Shown: positions 54,237-63,471 of the stretch, piece after piece | Layout of the letters: the number at the start of each line of letters is the position of its first letter | Numbering within the stretch: position 1 is the first letter of the stretch | Assembly: GCF_000718095.1 (NCBI RefSeq) | Contig: NZ_JOEI01000019.1 | Coordinates: 186,001-250,000 of the forward strand | DNA: 64,000 bases | Reading direction: 5' to 3' | Origin: Streptomyces scopuliridis RB72 | Lineage (GTDB): Bacteria; Actinomycetota; Actinomycetes; Streptomycetales; Streptomycetaceae | Program-made: the position numbers and the translations under genes | Notes under the pieces: generated by a model | Database searches by the model: none | What the model was told of the DNA's origin: nothing | What the model saw: the letters and a program-made list of their open reading frames with translations, nothing else

Positions 54237-55301
54237 TCAGCCGACGATGACCACCGGCTTGACGACGGTCTGGTCGCGGCTGCGCATCAGTTCGAGGCTC
54301 TGCCCGACCGCGTCCCAGCCGTGCAGCACATGAGTCGCGAGGGGCTGGGTGTCGAGCTTGCCGTTGGCGATGAGGAGCAGGAGGCGCTCCATGTAGTCCC
54401 TGCCCTGGTTGGCCTGAGCCGCGGTGAGGAACTTCTCCATCACTCCGTAGTTCCAGACGTTCATCGGGATGGTCACGGTCTCGTCGTCGAAGAATCCCGA
54501 GACCACCGATACGTGGCCGCCGAACTTCGTGAGTCTCATGGCCGTGCCGATCTGGTCACTCGCGTTGCCGCCGCTGGCGACGAGCACGCTGTCGACCTGC
54601 GTGCCGCCGGTCAGCGTCATGATCTGCTCGTAAACGTCACCCTTCTTGTAGTCGACGAGGTCGGTCGCCCCGTACCGCGTGGCGAGGGTCATCGTGTTCG
54701 GGCGCGAGCCGACGGCGATGATGCGGCCGGCCCCTCGGAGCGCCGCGGCAGCCACTCCCATCAGCCCCACGGGCCCGACGCCCAGTACGACGACGACCTC
54801 ACCGAACTGGATCTCCATCCGCTCGACGCCGGTGAATCCGGTGGCTGCCATGTCGTCGACGGACACGGCCTGGACATCGGTGACTCCGTCGGGGATGTGC
54901 GCCAGGTTGGAGTCGGCGTCGAAGCACTTCACCAGCTCGGAGAACCACCCGCCGTTGGTCGGGTCGTCGGAGAAGTAGGGGCTCTTGCTCTGGTGGAACT
55001 TGCCCTCTCCTCGCTGCGCCCGAGGGTGGCGCCAGTCGGCCAGCCCGGCGGGAAGAACGACACGGTCTCCGGGGGCGAAGTCGGTGACCAGGTCGCCGAC
55101 GCGTTCGACGACCCCGACCGCTTCGTGGCCGATGACCTTGCCCAGCGCGTTCGGGAGCGAGAGCGAGTCGATGAGATGCACGTCCGTCGTGCAGGTCGCC
55201 ACCGCGGTCGGGCGGACCAGGGCGTCGTACGGTCCGATCTCCGGTACGGGGACCTCCTGCCAGTCGGCGCGGCCCTTCTCTTGGATGACGTAGCCCTTCA
55301 T
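54237..55301 (-). CDS. Secondary alcohol dehydrogenase, zinc-dependent (TBADH type)
   Basis: A 354-residue medium-chain dehydrogenase. It follows the Thermoanaerobacter/Clostridium secondary alcohol dehydrogenases closely. The catalytic zinc ligands are Cys in CTTDVH, His-Glu in GHEAVG, and Asp in DDMAATGF. The four-Cys structural zinc loop is absent, as in that group. GVGPVGL and AVGSRPNT form the cofactor site, with GSRP favouring NADP(H). It likely interconverts secondary alcohols and ketones. Confidence 0.9.
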   Translation of the reverse strand: MKGYVIQEKGRADWQEVPVPEIGPYDALVRPTAVATCTTDVHLIDSLSLPNALGKVIGHEAVGVVERVGDLVTDFAPGDRVVLPAGLADWRHPRAQRGEGKFHQSKSPYFSDDPTNGGWFSELVKCFDADSNLAHIPDGVTDVQAVSVDDMAATGFTGVERMEIQFGEVVVVLGVGPVGLMGVAAAALRGAGRIIAVGSRPNTMTLATRYGATDLVDYKKGDVYEQIMTLTGGTQVDSVLVASGGNASDQIGTAMRLTKFGGHVSVVSGFFDDETVTIPMNVWNYGVMEKFLTAAQANQGRDYMERLLLLIANGKLDTQPLATHVLHGWDAVGQSLELMRSRDQTVVKPVVIVG

Positions 55302-55375
55302 GGCTCACTTCCTTTCGTGTGGTCTTCACGGGGTCCGGCCGGCCCGGCGTAGCGCCGTCGGCCACCGGCCACCGG

Positions 55376-56098
55376 TCAGGCGGGGTTGGGGGATGGGTGG
55401 TTGTCGAACAGGCCAGGGGTGTCGTGGGTGATGACGTTCTCCTGGGGCGGGACCCTGTCGAGGCGGTAGCTGTTGTCCGGGGACGCGTGGTCTTCGTGTC
55501 CGAACGAGATGCCGAAGAACAGCTTCAGGTCGTCGGGAACGTCCAGGACATCGCGGACGGTGTCGGCGTAGAGGCCCAGCACGGTCTGAGGGATTCCGCC
55601 CAGTCCCCGGGCGGCGAGGGAGAGCAGGAAGGTCTGGGCGTAGATGCCGATGTCGCCGCCCACGCGCACGCCGTCACCGAAGGCGGGAGCGAAGAGCATG
55701 GCCACGTGGGGAGCGCCGAAGAACGCGAAGTTGCGCCGGTCCGCCACGCGGCGTGCTTCGCGGTCCGACCGGGCGATACCCAGGGCGTCGTTGCGGGTCT
55801 TGGCCTGGTGCCCGGAGCGCTGTGCGTACGGGCCGAAGTACTCGTTCTGGTCGAAGGTGAAGTCGCCGGACACTTCACCGGCGGCTTCGGCCCGCAGAAG
55901 CTCCTTGCTCAGCAGATCACGCTGCCGGCCGGAGACGATGTGGATCTGCCATGGCTGGGTGTTGCAGTTGGAGGGGGCCATCCGGGCGTCCTCCAGCACG
56001 CCGCGGATCTGCGCGGCGGGCAACGGATCCGGCAGGAACGCGCGAACGGCGTGACGGGCCCGGACGGCCTCGGCGAAGGAAAGGGTGTCGCCAGACAC
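55376..56098 (-). CDS. Nitroreductase-family flavoprotein
   Basis: A 240-residue FMN-dependent nitroreductase. ARHAVRAFLPDPLP, APSNCNTQPWQIHIVSG and GGIPQTVLGLYADTVRDVL match the family, with ISFGHED in the C-terminal part. It reduces nitroaromatics, quinones or related acceptors with NAD(P)H. It is one of three linked reductases on this strand. Confidence 0.9.
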   Translation of the reverse strand: MSGDTLSFAEAVRARHAVRAFLPDPLPAAQIRGVLEDARMAPSNCNTQPWQIHIVSGRQRDLLSKELLRAEAAGEVSGDFTFDQNEYFGPYAQRSGHQAKTRNDALGIARSDREARRVADRRNFAFFGAPHVAMLFAPAFGDGVRVGGDIGIYAQTFLLSLAARGLGGIPQTVLGLYADTVRDVLDVPDDLKLFFGISFGHEDHASPDNSYRLDRVPPQENVITHDTPGLFDNHPSPNPA

Positions 56099-56233
56099 AA
56101 TGCTCCTCTTGCGGACGGGGTGGACGGGGTGGCAGCACGGCGATGCCCGTGCCTCGATGGGACGTACGCACGTGTTGCCGTGCGGCAGGCGCCTTCCGGC
56201 TGACGTTCGGTCTCTGGACTCCCGCGATGCCTT

Positions 56234-57220
56234 TCACATGGCTACTGCGGGCGGGAATTCGAGGATGAGCCGCCCCCGCAGGCCGCCCTTCCCAAGCAGC
56301 CGATGAGCCTCGGGAGCCCGGTCGGCGGGCAGAGTCGCCGCGACTCGGAGGGTGAGCTCCCTCGATTCGGCCTGTTCGCGCAGCCGGGTGATGGCCGGCT
56401 GGTCGGTTGCGCGCGAGCGGACGTTCACGGGGTGCACGGTGATGCCGCGGCCGGGATCGCCGTCCCAGAAACGCAGGACCGCGATCTGGCCGTTGTCGCG
56501 GATCGCGGGCGCGATCCGGTCGTGCAGCATGGCGCCGTCCGCGACCGCGTCGGCTCCACCGGGCACAACGTCCAGTACGCGCTGCGCGATGTCGTCGCCG
56601 CGCGCGACGAAGATGTCGGCGCCGTGGGAACGCAGCCACTCCTCGTCGTGCGCCGAAGCCACCGCGACGACGCGCAGGTCCTCTGCGGCGGCGAGCTGGA
56701 CGACGTAGCCGCCGACGGCGCCGCCGGCTCCGGTGACGACCAGCGTCGAGCCGGGCACGAGGGCGAGGGCGTCCAGGACGCTCCGGGCGGTCAGCGCATT
56801 CATCAGGAACGACGCCGCCTCGGGGAACGTCGTGCCGGCCGGCTGACGTGTGACGGACGCGGCCGGAAGGACGACGTACTCGCTGTAGCCGCCGTGACGG
56901 CCGTGATTGTCGACGATGCCGATCACCGGCTCGCCTTCGGACAGCCCGTACGTGGCCTTGACGTCGTCCGCGATCTCGTCGATCGTTCCCGCCACGTCCA
57001 TGCCGGGAATGAACGGAGGTTCGAGATCCCGGTACCACTCGGCAAGGGAGCCGTCGCGGAGCATGGCGTCGGCCGGATTCACCCCGGCGGCACGTACCCG
57101 TACCCGCACCTCGCCGGGGCCGGCGTGCGGTTCGGGAAGCTCGACGGTGTGCAGCACTTCCGGGCCGCCGTAAGTGTGGAGGCCGATCGCTTTCATGGAG
57201 GGGGACTGCCTTGTGCTCAT
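56234..57220 (-). CDS. NADPH:quinone reductase-like medium-chain oxidoreductase
   Basis: A 328-residue zinc-free quinone-reductase-type protein (MKAIGLHTYGGPEVLHTVELPEP, AAGVNPADAMLRDG, FIPGMDVAGTI). The cofactor motif is TGAGGAVGGYVVQLA. ATG 57220 has GGAAGGA upstream; a second ATG eight codons on has none. It reduces quinones or enones. It is read in the same direction as the nitroreductase and the Old Yellow Enzyme. Confidence 0.9.
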   Translation of the reverse strand: MSTRQSPSMKAIGLHTYGGPEVLHTVELPEPHAGPGEVRVRVRAAGVNPADAMLRDGSLAEWYRDLEPPFIPGMDVAGTIDEIADDVKATYGLSEGEPVIGIVDNHGRHGGYSEYVVLPAASVTRQPAGTTFPEAASFLMNALTARSVLDALALVPGSTLVVTGAGGAVGGYVVQLAAAEDLRVVAVASAHDEEWLRSHGADIFVARGDDIAQRVLDVVPGGADAVADGAMLHDRIAPAIRDNGQIAVLRFWDGDPGRGITVHPVNVRSRATDQPAITRLREQAESRELTLRVAATLPADRAPEAHRLLGKGGLRGRLILEFPPAVAM

Positions 57221-57394
57221 GAGGAGGTGTTCCTTCCGTGGGTGCCGACGGCCGGCTCACCCGGCGCCCCTTGGCTAGTGCCGCGACCGGCAATGTTTGC
57301 CCGGTCGGAGCGGCGTCCGGTGCGTGTGATCGCAAGGCGGCCGGGAGCCCTTGTAGCGGAGCTACCTGGGCTTGCACGGGAGCCGGCCCACCTC

Positions 57395-58507
57395 TCAGCG
57401 CTTGCCGCGCCGTCGGACGGCGTAGCCGTACTGCTCGGGCCAGCGGGGCTCGGCGCCGAGTTCGAGTGCGGCGTGCTGGGGCCAGTAGGGGTTGCGCAGC
57501 AGTTCGCGGCCGAGCAGGACGGCGTCGGCCTGTCCGGTGGCCACGATGTCCTCGGCCTGGCCGGGCTCCAGGATCAGGCCGACGGCGCCGGTGGGGAGCC
57601 CGGTCGCCGCACGCGTCCGGGCGGCGAAGGGCACCTGATAGCCGGGACCGACGGGGATCGTCGCGTCGGGGACCATGCCGCCGGTGGACACGTCCAGCAG
57701 GTCGACGCCGTGGGACTGGAGTTCTTTGGCGAGGCGGACGGTGTCGTCGCCGGTCCAGCCCTCGCGCTCGTCCTGCGGATTCTCGGTCAGCCAGTCCGTG
57801 GCCGACGTGCGGAAGAAGACCGGCAGGTCCTCGGGCCACACCTGGCGTACGGCGTCGACCACCTGAAGGGGAAAGCGCAGGCGGTTCTCGAAGCTGCCGC
57901 CGTAGGAGTCGGTGCGGTGGTTGGAGGCCGGAGAGAGGAAGGAGTTGATCAGGAAGCCGTGGGCGCCGTGCAACTCGACCACCTGGAAGCCAGCGGCCAG
58001 CGCGCGCTTGGCCGATTCGGCGAAGTCGCGTACCAGCTGCTGGATCTCGTCCACCGTGAGCTCGTGCGGCACCGACCGTCCGGTAAACGGCGCCGGGCTG
58101 GGCGCGACCGTCTGCCAGCCGCCCTCGGCCTCGGGTATGTACCCGCCCGTGAGCCAGGGCTTGTCGACGGATGCCTTGCGGCCGGCATGACCGAGCTGGA
58201 TGGCCGGGACCGACCCGTGGGAGCGGATGGCTGCGGTGATGCGGGCGAACGCTTGCTGCTGGCGGTCGTTCCACAGGCCCAGGTCCCAGGGGGTGATGCG
58301 CCCGTCGGGCCGTATCCCGGTCGCCTCTGCCATCACCAGCCCGGCGCCGCCGGCGGCCCGGCCGGCCAGGTGGGTGAGGTGGAAGTCGGTCGGCACCCCG
58401 GTCTCCGGCCCGTCCGAGGCGGCGGAGTACATGCACATCGGGGACGTCCAGATGCGGTTGGGGATCTCAAGTGACCGCAGGGCCAGGGAGGTGAACAGGG
58501 TACTCAC
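57395..58507 (-). CDS. Old Yellow Enzyme-family NADPH:flavin oxidoreductase (YqjM-like)
   Basis: A 370-residue FMN ene-reductase. TSPMCMYSA has the Cys typical of the YqjM class, AIQLGHAGRKAS follows, and ELHGAHGFLINSFLSPASNHRTDSYGGSFENR carries the active-site His and flavin contacts. GTG 58507 is preceded by GAGGAA. It reduces activated C=C bonds of enones or nitroalkenes. It heads the run of three reductases on this strand. Confidence 0.92.
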   Translation of the reverse strand: MSTLFTSLALRSLEIPNRIWTSPMCMYSAASDGPETGVPTDFHLTHLAGRAAGGAGLVMAEATGIRPDGRITPWDLGLWNDRQQQAFARITAAIRSHGSVPAIQLGHAGRKASVDKPWLTGGYIPEAEGGWQTVAPSPAPFTGRSVPHELTVDEIQQLVRDFAESAKRALAAGFQVVELHGAHGFLINSFLSPASNHRTDSYGGSFENRLRFPLQVVDAVRQVWPEDLPVFFRTSATDWLTENPQDEREGWTGDDTVRLAKELQSHGVDLLDVSTGGMVPDATIPVGPGYQVPFAARTRAATGLPTGAVGLILEPGQAEDIVATGQADAVLLGRELLRNPYWPQHAALELGAEPRWPEQYGYAVRRRGKR

Positions 58508-58744
58508 GGGTGGTTCCTCATCGATGTGGGATGTACTGGCCCAGGGGCGGGCAACGGCTTGGGGGGTACGGGGGGCTGCGTACGGTCCGGCAGCCCGCGC
58601 GCGGGCGAGCCGCCAGAGGTGTCAGTGACGCGACGGTGCGCCACGACACGGCCTTCGCGCAGGACAGACCACGTGGTTATGGATCGCCGATGGCGGGTGC
58701 GCCGCATTCCCTCGACGGTCGCGGGCTGGGCCATACGGGTGTGG

Positions 58745-59614
58745 TCAGGTGGTGGTGTCGGGTACGGGCTGCTGTTGGTTTGTGGCCCAGGAGGCGAGGA
58801 TGCGCAGCGCGTCGTGGGAAGGGGTGCCGGGCTCGGCGGTCAGCACGACGAGTTGCTGCTCGGCGTCGATGCCGGCGGTGAGGGTGTCCCAGTCGAGGGT
58901 GAGTTCGCCGGCCACAGGGTGGTGGAAGATTTTGGTGCCCATCGTGCGGGCGGCGACATGGTGGTCGCCCCACCAACGGCGGAAATCCGGGTCCTGCACC
59001 GACAACTCTCCGACGAGGGCGGCCAGCCGGGGGTCGTCGGGATACTTGGCGGCCTGCATCCGCAGCTGCGCCACGGTGGTGTGAGCGACCTCCTCCCAGT
59101 CCGCGTACAACGTCCTCATCGCGGGATCGGTGAAAAGAATCCGTGTGTGGTTTCTTTTCTTCTCCGGGATTTCCGCGTAATCGGACATCAAGGCGGCGGC
59201 CAGAGAATTCCAGGCGAGGATGTCCGTACGACGGCCCAGAACAATGGCCGGCGTGTCGATCAGGTTGTCCAAAAGGCGCTGCAGCGTGGGCTGCACCTTC
59301 TGCACGGCACGACGGCGAGGCCGGGCCTGGTCCTTGCCGGCGAGTTCGAAGAGATAGTCCCGTTGGTCGTCGTCCAGCCGCAGTACCTGCGCCAGAGCGG
59401 CCAGCACCGGCCCCGAGGCCTGGATGCGGCCCTGCTCAAGGCGGGTGTAGTACTCGGTGCTGATGGCGGCGAGCTGAGCGACTTCCTCACGGCGCAGTCC
59501 CTTGACCCGCCGCAGGCCGCCCGTCTCGGGCAGGCCCACCGCGCGGGGGCTCAGTTCGGCCCGGCGTGTCTTGAGGAACTCGCCCAGCTCGTTGAGATGC
59601 GCGTTGCGAGTCAT
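58745..59614 (-). CDS. Xre-family regulator with MmyB-like ligand domain, class-1 promoter
   Basis: A 289-residue paralogue of the gene at 49069. The helix-turn-helix is VKGLRREEVAQLAAISTEYYTRLEQGRIQASGPVLAALAQVL. The MmyB-like part holds RRTDILAWNSLAAALMSDY and TKIFHHPVAGELTLDWDTL. It is divergent from the dehydrogenase at 59885, with the class-1 box 34 bases upstream of its ATG. The obvious targets are that dehydrogenase and the reductases. Confidence 0.92.
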   Translation of the reverse strand: MTRNAHLNELGEFLKTRRAELSPRAVGLPETGGLRRVKGLRREEVAQLAAISTEYYTRLEQGRIQASGPVLAALAQVLRLDDDQRDYLFELAGKDQARPRRRAVQKVQPTLQRLLDNLIDTPAIVLGRRTDILAWNSLAAALMSDYAEIPEKKRNHTRILFTDPAMRTLYADWEEVAHTTVAQLRMQAAKYPDDPRLAALVGELSVQDPDFRRWWGDHHVAARTMGTKIFHHPVAGELTLDWDTLTAGIDAEQQLVVLTAEPGTPSHDALRILASWATNQQQPVPDTTT

Positions 59615-59648
59615 ATCGCCAGTGTGACACCGAATCGACCGGCAATGA

Positions 59649-59672
59649 GGGGTAGGAATTTATACCTGGAAC
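59649..59672 (-). promoter_or_regulatory. Class-1 Xre box, copy 2
   Basis: On the minus strand the box starts GTTCCAGGTATAAATTCC and ends TACCCC, 34 bases before the regulator ATG. A weaker inverted match (CCGGGTAAGGAATTCTCCCC, 59680-59699) faces the divergent dehydrogenase gene and could be a second site. Confidence 0.75.
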
Positions 59673-59884
59673 CTTTCCTCCGGGTAAGGAATTCTCCCCT
59701 TTGCGAATGTCGGTGAAGGTGCGAAAGTCGATGAGGCGGGCGGAGGAACCGGCCAGGGCATCGGAAACCCCCGCTGCGCCCCTGATCGCCCCGCCGATGG
59801 CCGGACACATGGCCTCGTTGGCTGCGCCACGCATCGTCACCGCACCACACCGGGTGTCGGATACGGCATCTGAAAGGAACACTC

Positions 59885-60730
59885 ATGAGCAAGGTCATTC
59901 TCGTCACGGGCGCCGGACGTGGTCTGGGCACCGACATCGTCCGCGAGGCCCTGGCGGCCGGCCACCAGGTCGTCGCCACCGGTCGCCGCCCCGAAGAGGT
60001 CGAGAAGACTCTCGGCGGTCCCCAGGACAACCTGCTGGTCACCAAGCTGGACGTCACCAGCCTGGAAGACGCCGAGGCCGCAGTGCGGGCCGCCGTCTAC
60101 CGCTTCGGCCGCATCGACGTCCTGGTCAACAACGCCGGCAACTTCTTCGCCGGTTACTTCGAGGAGATCACGCCCGCGCAGATGCGCCAGCAGATCGAGA
60201 CCAACCTCTTCGGTCCGATGAATGTCACCCGCGCCGTCCTGCCCATCCTGCGCAAGCAGCGCGCCGGCCACATCATCACCCTCTCCTCCTCCGCCGGTCT
60301 GATCGGCCAGGAGTTCTGCGTCGCGTACGCCGCCTCCAAGTTCGGTGTCGAGGGCTGGATGGAATCCCTGCGCTACGACGTCGAGCCCTACAACATCCAC
60401 ACCACGGTCGTGGAGCCCGGCTTCTTCCGCACCGAACTCCTTGTGGACGGCTCCACCATCTGGCCCGAGCCGACCATCGACGACTACGCCGAGCGCACCA
60501 CGGCCACCGTCGCGGCCTGGAAGAGCATGAACGGCCAGCAGACCGGCGACCCCGCCAAGCTCGCCCGCGCCCTGCTCACCATCGCCGGCCAGAGCAAGCC
60601 CCTGCTGCGCTTCGTCGCAGGCGCCGACGCCATCGAAGGCGTGACGGCCAAGGCCCAGGAACTCCTCGCCCAGGCCGAAGCCTCCCGCGAACTCGGCGGC
60701 GACCTGGGCTACGACGACACCCACGCCTGA
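59885..60730 (+). CDS. Short-chain dehydrogenase/reductase
   Basis: A 281-residue SDR. VTGAGRGLGTDIV gives the cofactor motif, then NNAG, the catalytic Ser in LSSSAG and YAASK. ATGRRPEEV favours NADP(H). ATG follows AAAGGA. It is divergent from the class-1 regulator and probably under its control. The substrate is unknown. Confidence 0.9.
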   Translation: MSKVILVTGAGRGLGTDIVREALAAGHQVVATGRRPEEVEKTLGGPQDNLLVTKLDVTSLEDAEAAVRAAVYRFGRIDVLVNNAGNFFAGYFEEITPAQMRQQIETNLFGPMNVTRAVLPILRKQRAGHIITLSSSAGLIGQEFCVAYAASKFGVEGWMESLRYDVEPYNIHTTVVEPGFFRTELLVDGSTIWPEPTIDDYAERTTATVAAWKSMNGQQTGDPAKLARALLTIAGQSKPLLRFVAGADAIEGVTAKAQELLAQAEASRELGGDLGYDDTHA

Positions 60731-60797
60731 ACGCCCCGAGCGGCCGCCTGCCTCGCTGCCGCGTGAAGCGGCGGCCGCACTCTTCGAAGAAGGCACG

Positions 60798-61001
60798 ATG
60801 GAGTTCCTCGAAGCTCACCCCGGCGACATCATCCACACGCCCCCGGGCGAGGCTCACTGGCACGGCGCCGCCCCCGGCCAGTTCATGACCCACTTCGCCC
60901 TGTGGGAGAACCCCGGCCCCGACGCGGGACCGGAAAGCAGCTGGTTCGAGCACGTGGCCGACGACGAGTACAGCGGCCCGCGCCGCAGCACCCGCCGCTG
61001 A
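60798..61001 (+). pseudogene. C-terminal cupin fragment
   Basis: HPGDIIHTPPGEAHWHGAAPGQFMTHFALWE and WFEHVADDEYSGP match the end of small cupins (metal ligands in the HWHG region), often linked to oxidoreductases. The first half of the barrel is missing from this frame. An AGAAGG site precedes its ATG, so a short 67-residue product is possible. Confidence 0.55.
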
Positions 61002-61107
61002 TCCAGGGGCTCGGACCCCGGCCCGAGCTGCGCGGCGGCATGTCACACCACGCCCCTTCTCTGACTGGTCGACACCAAGCCGGCCGGCGTTTGGAGCTAC
61101 GCACACC

Positions 61108-61875
61108 ATGAACCCGACCTACAACTTCGAGAACAAGGTGGCGCTCGTCACCGGCGCGGCGTCCGGTATGGGGCTCGCGACAGCCCAGGCCTTCGCCGAG
61201 GCCGGCGCCGCTGTCGTGCTGGCGGATGTCGATGACGGCGCAGTCCGGGCCGCGGCCGAGGAACTGGCGTCATACGGCCACCGGGCGATCGGTGTCACCT
61301 GCGACGTCACCGACGAAAGCCAGACGGCCGCGATGGTGGAACGCGCGGTCACGACGTTCGGCCGCCTGGACATGGCGTTCAACAACGCCGGTGTGCAAGT
61401 GCCACCGATGGACGCGGCCGACGAGCCGGCCGAGAACTTCGACTTCGTGAACGCGGTCAACCTGCGCGGCGTCTGGGCCGGCATGAAGCACGAGCTCCGC
61501 CAGATGCGGGAACAAGGCAGCGGCGTCATCGTCAACTGCTCTTCGCTGGGCGGGCTGCTGGGCATGCCGCAGCGCGCTGCCTATCACGCGTCCAAGCACG
61601 GCGTGATCGGCCTGACCAAGAGCGCCGCAGTCGAATACGCACCCAAGGGAATCCGGATCAACGCCGTATGCCCCGGAGTGATCGACACTCCCATGGCCGC
61701 GGACATGGTCGAGAACCAGGCCGAAGCCATGGCGGAGATCATGAAAGAGCAGTCGATCGGAAGGCTGGGGCGCGCGGACGAGATCGCCGCGGCCGTTCTC
61801 TGGCTGTGCAGCCCGGGCGCCAGTCTCGTGGTCGGCGTAGCTCTGCCGGTCGACGGCGGCTTCACCGCTCACTGA
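61108..61875 (+). CDS. Short-chain dehydrogenase/reductase
   Basis: A 255-residue SDR. TGAASGMGLATA, LADVDDG (acidic residue, so NAD(H) preferred), NNAGVQ, catalytic Ser in NCSSLGG, and YHASK. The end, VVGVALPVDGGFTAH, is typical of glucose-1-dehydrogenase-like members. GGAG lies ahead of the ATG. It is separate from the Xre-linked dehydrogenases in sequence. Confidence 0.9.
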   Translation: MNPTYNFENKVALVTGAASGMGLATAQAFAEAGAAVVLADVDDGAVRAAAEELASYGHRAIGVTCDVTDESQTAAMVERAVTTFGRLDMAFNNAGVQVPPMDAADEPAENFDFVNAVNLRGVWAGMKHELRQMREQGSGVIVNCSSLGGLLGMPQRAAYHASKHGVIGLTKSAAVEYAPKGIRINAVCPGVIDTPMAADMVENQAEAMAEIMKEQSIGRLGRADEIAAAVLWLCSPGASLVVGVALPVDGGFTAH

Positions 61876-62052
61876 CCAACGGATGAGGTCCGCAACAGCC
61901 GGCCGACGATCAGTACGTCGGCCGGCAACTGCGGCTGCTCGACGACGTGTTGCCGGATCTGCGAACAGCTGGCGCTCGATGACCGCACTCGGACGCAGAA
62001 GAACGGTCCAACCCCTTGACGCACTGCGGGGAAAGCCCTCAGGATCCTGACC

Positions 62053-62078
62053 GGAATCGTTTCCACGGAATCGTTTCC
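62053..62078 (+). promoter_or_regulatory. Tandem LacI-type operator
   Basis: GGAATCGTTTCC occurs twice, at 62053-62064 and 62067-62078, 14 bases apart. It is close to the LacI-family half-site pattern centred on CG. It lies 43 bases ahead of the LacI gene, suggesting autoregulation by a dimer pair. Confidence 0.7.
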
Positions 62079-62121
62079 GGACAGCAGGTGCCACACAACC
62101 CTCGTCGCGATCGAGAGGCCC

Positions 62122-63132
62122 ATGGACAGCACCGTGACCATCAAGGACGTCGCCGCGCGCGCCGGCGTGTCCGTCGCTACGACTTCACGAGTGCTCTCCG
62201 GCAACCCTTCCACGTCCGCCAAGTCCCGCGAGCGCGTCCGGGCCGCTGTCGAAGATCTCGGCTACCGGCCCGACGCCCGCGCCCGTTCCCTGCGCTCCGC
62301 CCGTTCTCAGACGGTCGGACTGCTCATCTCCGATGTGCGCAACCCGTTCTTCGCCGACGTCGCGCACGGGGCCGAACAGGCCGCGCTGCGCTCGTCGTAC
62401 GTCACCCTGCTCGCCAACGCCAACGAGGACCCCCGGCAGCAGGACACCTATCTGGAGAGCTTTCTGACCCAGCGGGTCGACGGCATCATCATCGCTCCGC
62501 AGGGCGAGGGAAGCGCCAATCTGCGCGCCCTTGCCACGAAGGTGCCCCTCGTCTTCGTCGACCGGACCGTCGAAGGATTCGAGGTGCCCAGTGTTACCAC
62601 CGACAACGCCGGCGGCATCGACCAGGCTGTCGCCCACCTCGCCGACCGCGGACACACCCGCATCGGATACATCGGTGGTCCCTTCTCCATCTCCACCGGC
62701 CGTGCCCGCCACGATGCCTTCGTGGACGCCGTCCGGCGTTACGGACTCGACAGCGATCCCGAGCTGATCACCTCCGGGGACTTCCGTTCCGCGAGCGGCT
62801 ACACGGCCGCGGAAAGACTGCTGTCCGGCGGGCGACCGCCGACCGCGCTGCTCGCCGCGGACAGCCTCATGGCAGTGGGGGCGCTCGGCACGCTGCGCCG
62901 CCGGGGGCTGCGGATCGGCGTGGACGTCGACCTGGTGGCCTTCGACGACATCGAGTGGTTCTCCGAACTCGACCCGCCACTCACCGTCGTGTCGCACGAC
63001 GCCGAGGCCATGGGGTCGACGGCGATGCGGTTGCTCCTCGACGTCGTCGAGGGCGGCGCGCCTTCCTCGGTGGTCCTGCCGGCACGTCTCGTCGTACGCG
63101 CGTCGTCGGGTGGGACGTGCGGGGAAGCGTAA
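62122..63132 (+). CDS. LacI-family transcriptional regulator
   Basis: A 336-residue LacI regulator. Helix-turn-helix TIKDVAARAGVSVATTSRVLSG, hinge VEDLGYRPDARARSLRS, effector domain from TVGLLISDVRNPFF to VDLVAFDDIEWFSELDPPLTVV. GAGAGG precedes the ATG. It is not close to the galactan LacI. A sugar or sugar-phosphate inducer is likely given the isomerase gene downstream, but that link is inference. Confidence 0.92.
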   Translation: MDSTVTIKDVAARAGVSVATTSRVLSGNPSTSAKSRERVRAAVEDLGYRPDARARSLRSARSQTVGLLISDVRNPFFADVAHGAEQAALRSSYVTLLANANEDPRQQDTYLESFLTQRVDGIIIAPQGEGSANLRALATKVPLVFVDRTVEGFEVPSVTTDNAGGIDQAVAHLADRGHTRIGYIGGPFSISTGRARHDAFVDAVRRYGLDSDPELITSGDFRSASGYTAAERLLSGGRPPTALLAADSLMAVGALGTLRRRGLRIGVDVDLVAFDDIEWFSELDPPLTVVSHDAEAMGSTAMRLLLDVVEGGAPSSVVLPARLVVRASSGGTCGEA

Positions 63133-63168
63133 GCGGCCCTCGTCGGCAGGACTGAGCAGCTCGCCCGC

Positions 63169-63189
63169 CAGGGCAGCGAACCTGCCCTG
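63169..63189. terminator. Terminator after the LacI gene
   Basis: CAGGGCAG and CTGCCCTG pair around a five-base loop, 36 bases after the LacI stop. The gap 63133-63471 holds no other feature I recognise. Confidence 0.65.
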
Positions 63190-63471
63190 CCCCAGCCCTC
63201 CTCCTGCCTGCCTCCACACCACAACTGTTCTTCTGTACGCATCAGGGAGCAGGCATCCCCGGGGGTGTTCGCCGTCCCGTATCGCTTCATGCCGTCCGCG
63301 TCATGAGCGGGGGATACCCATGCCCCCTGTCTTCGCCGCCAGCAGCCCGATGCCGAAGGACTCCGGCATGACGGAGCCCTTCGGCCGGCCTCCTGTCGTT
63401 GGAGTCGCCTTCCTGGCTCCTCCAGCTCCGCCAACCCATCTGTCCCGCCAATCTCTCCCGAGGACTGACCT

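Noticed and set aside
55917..58436. An 839-codon open frame on the minus strand across two reductase genes
   Set aside because: It is out of frame with the quinone reductase and Old Yellow Enzyme genes, both of which have full family motifs. The product is Arg/Pro/Gly-rich.
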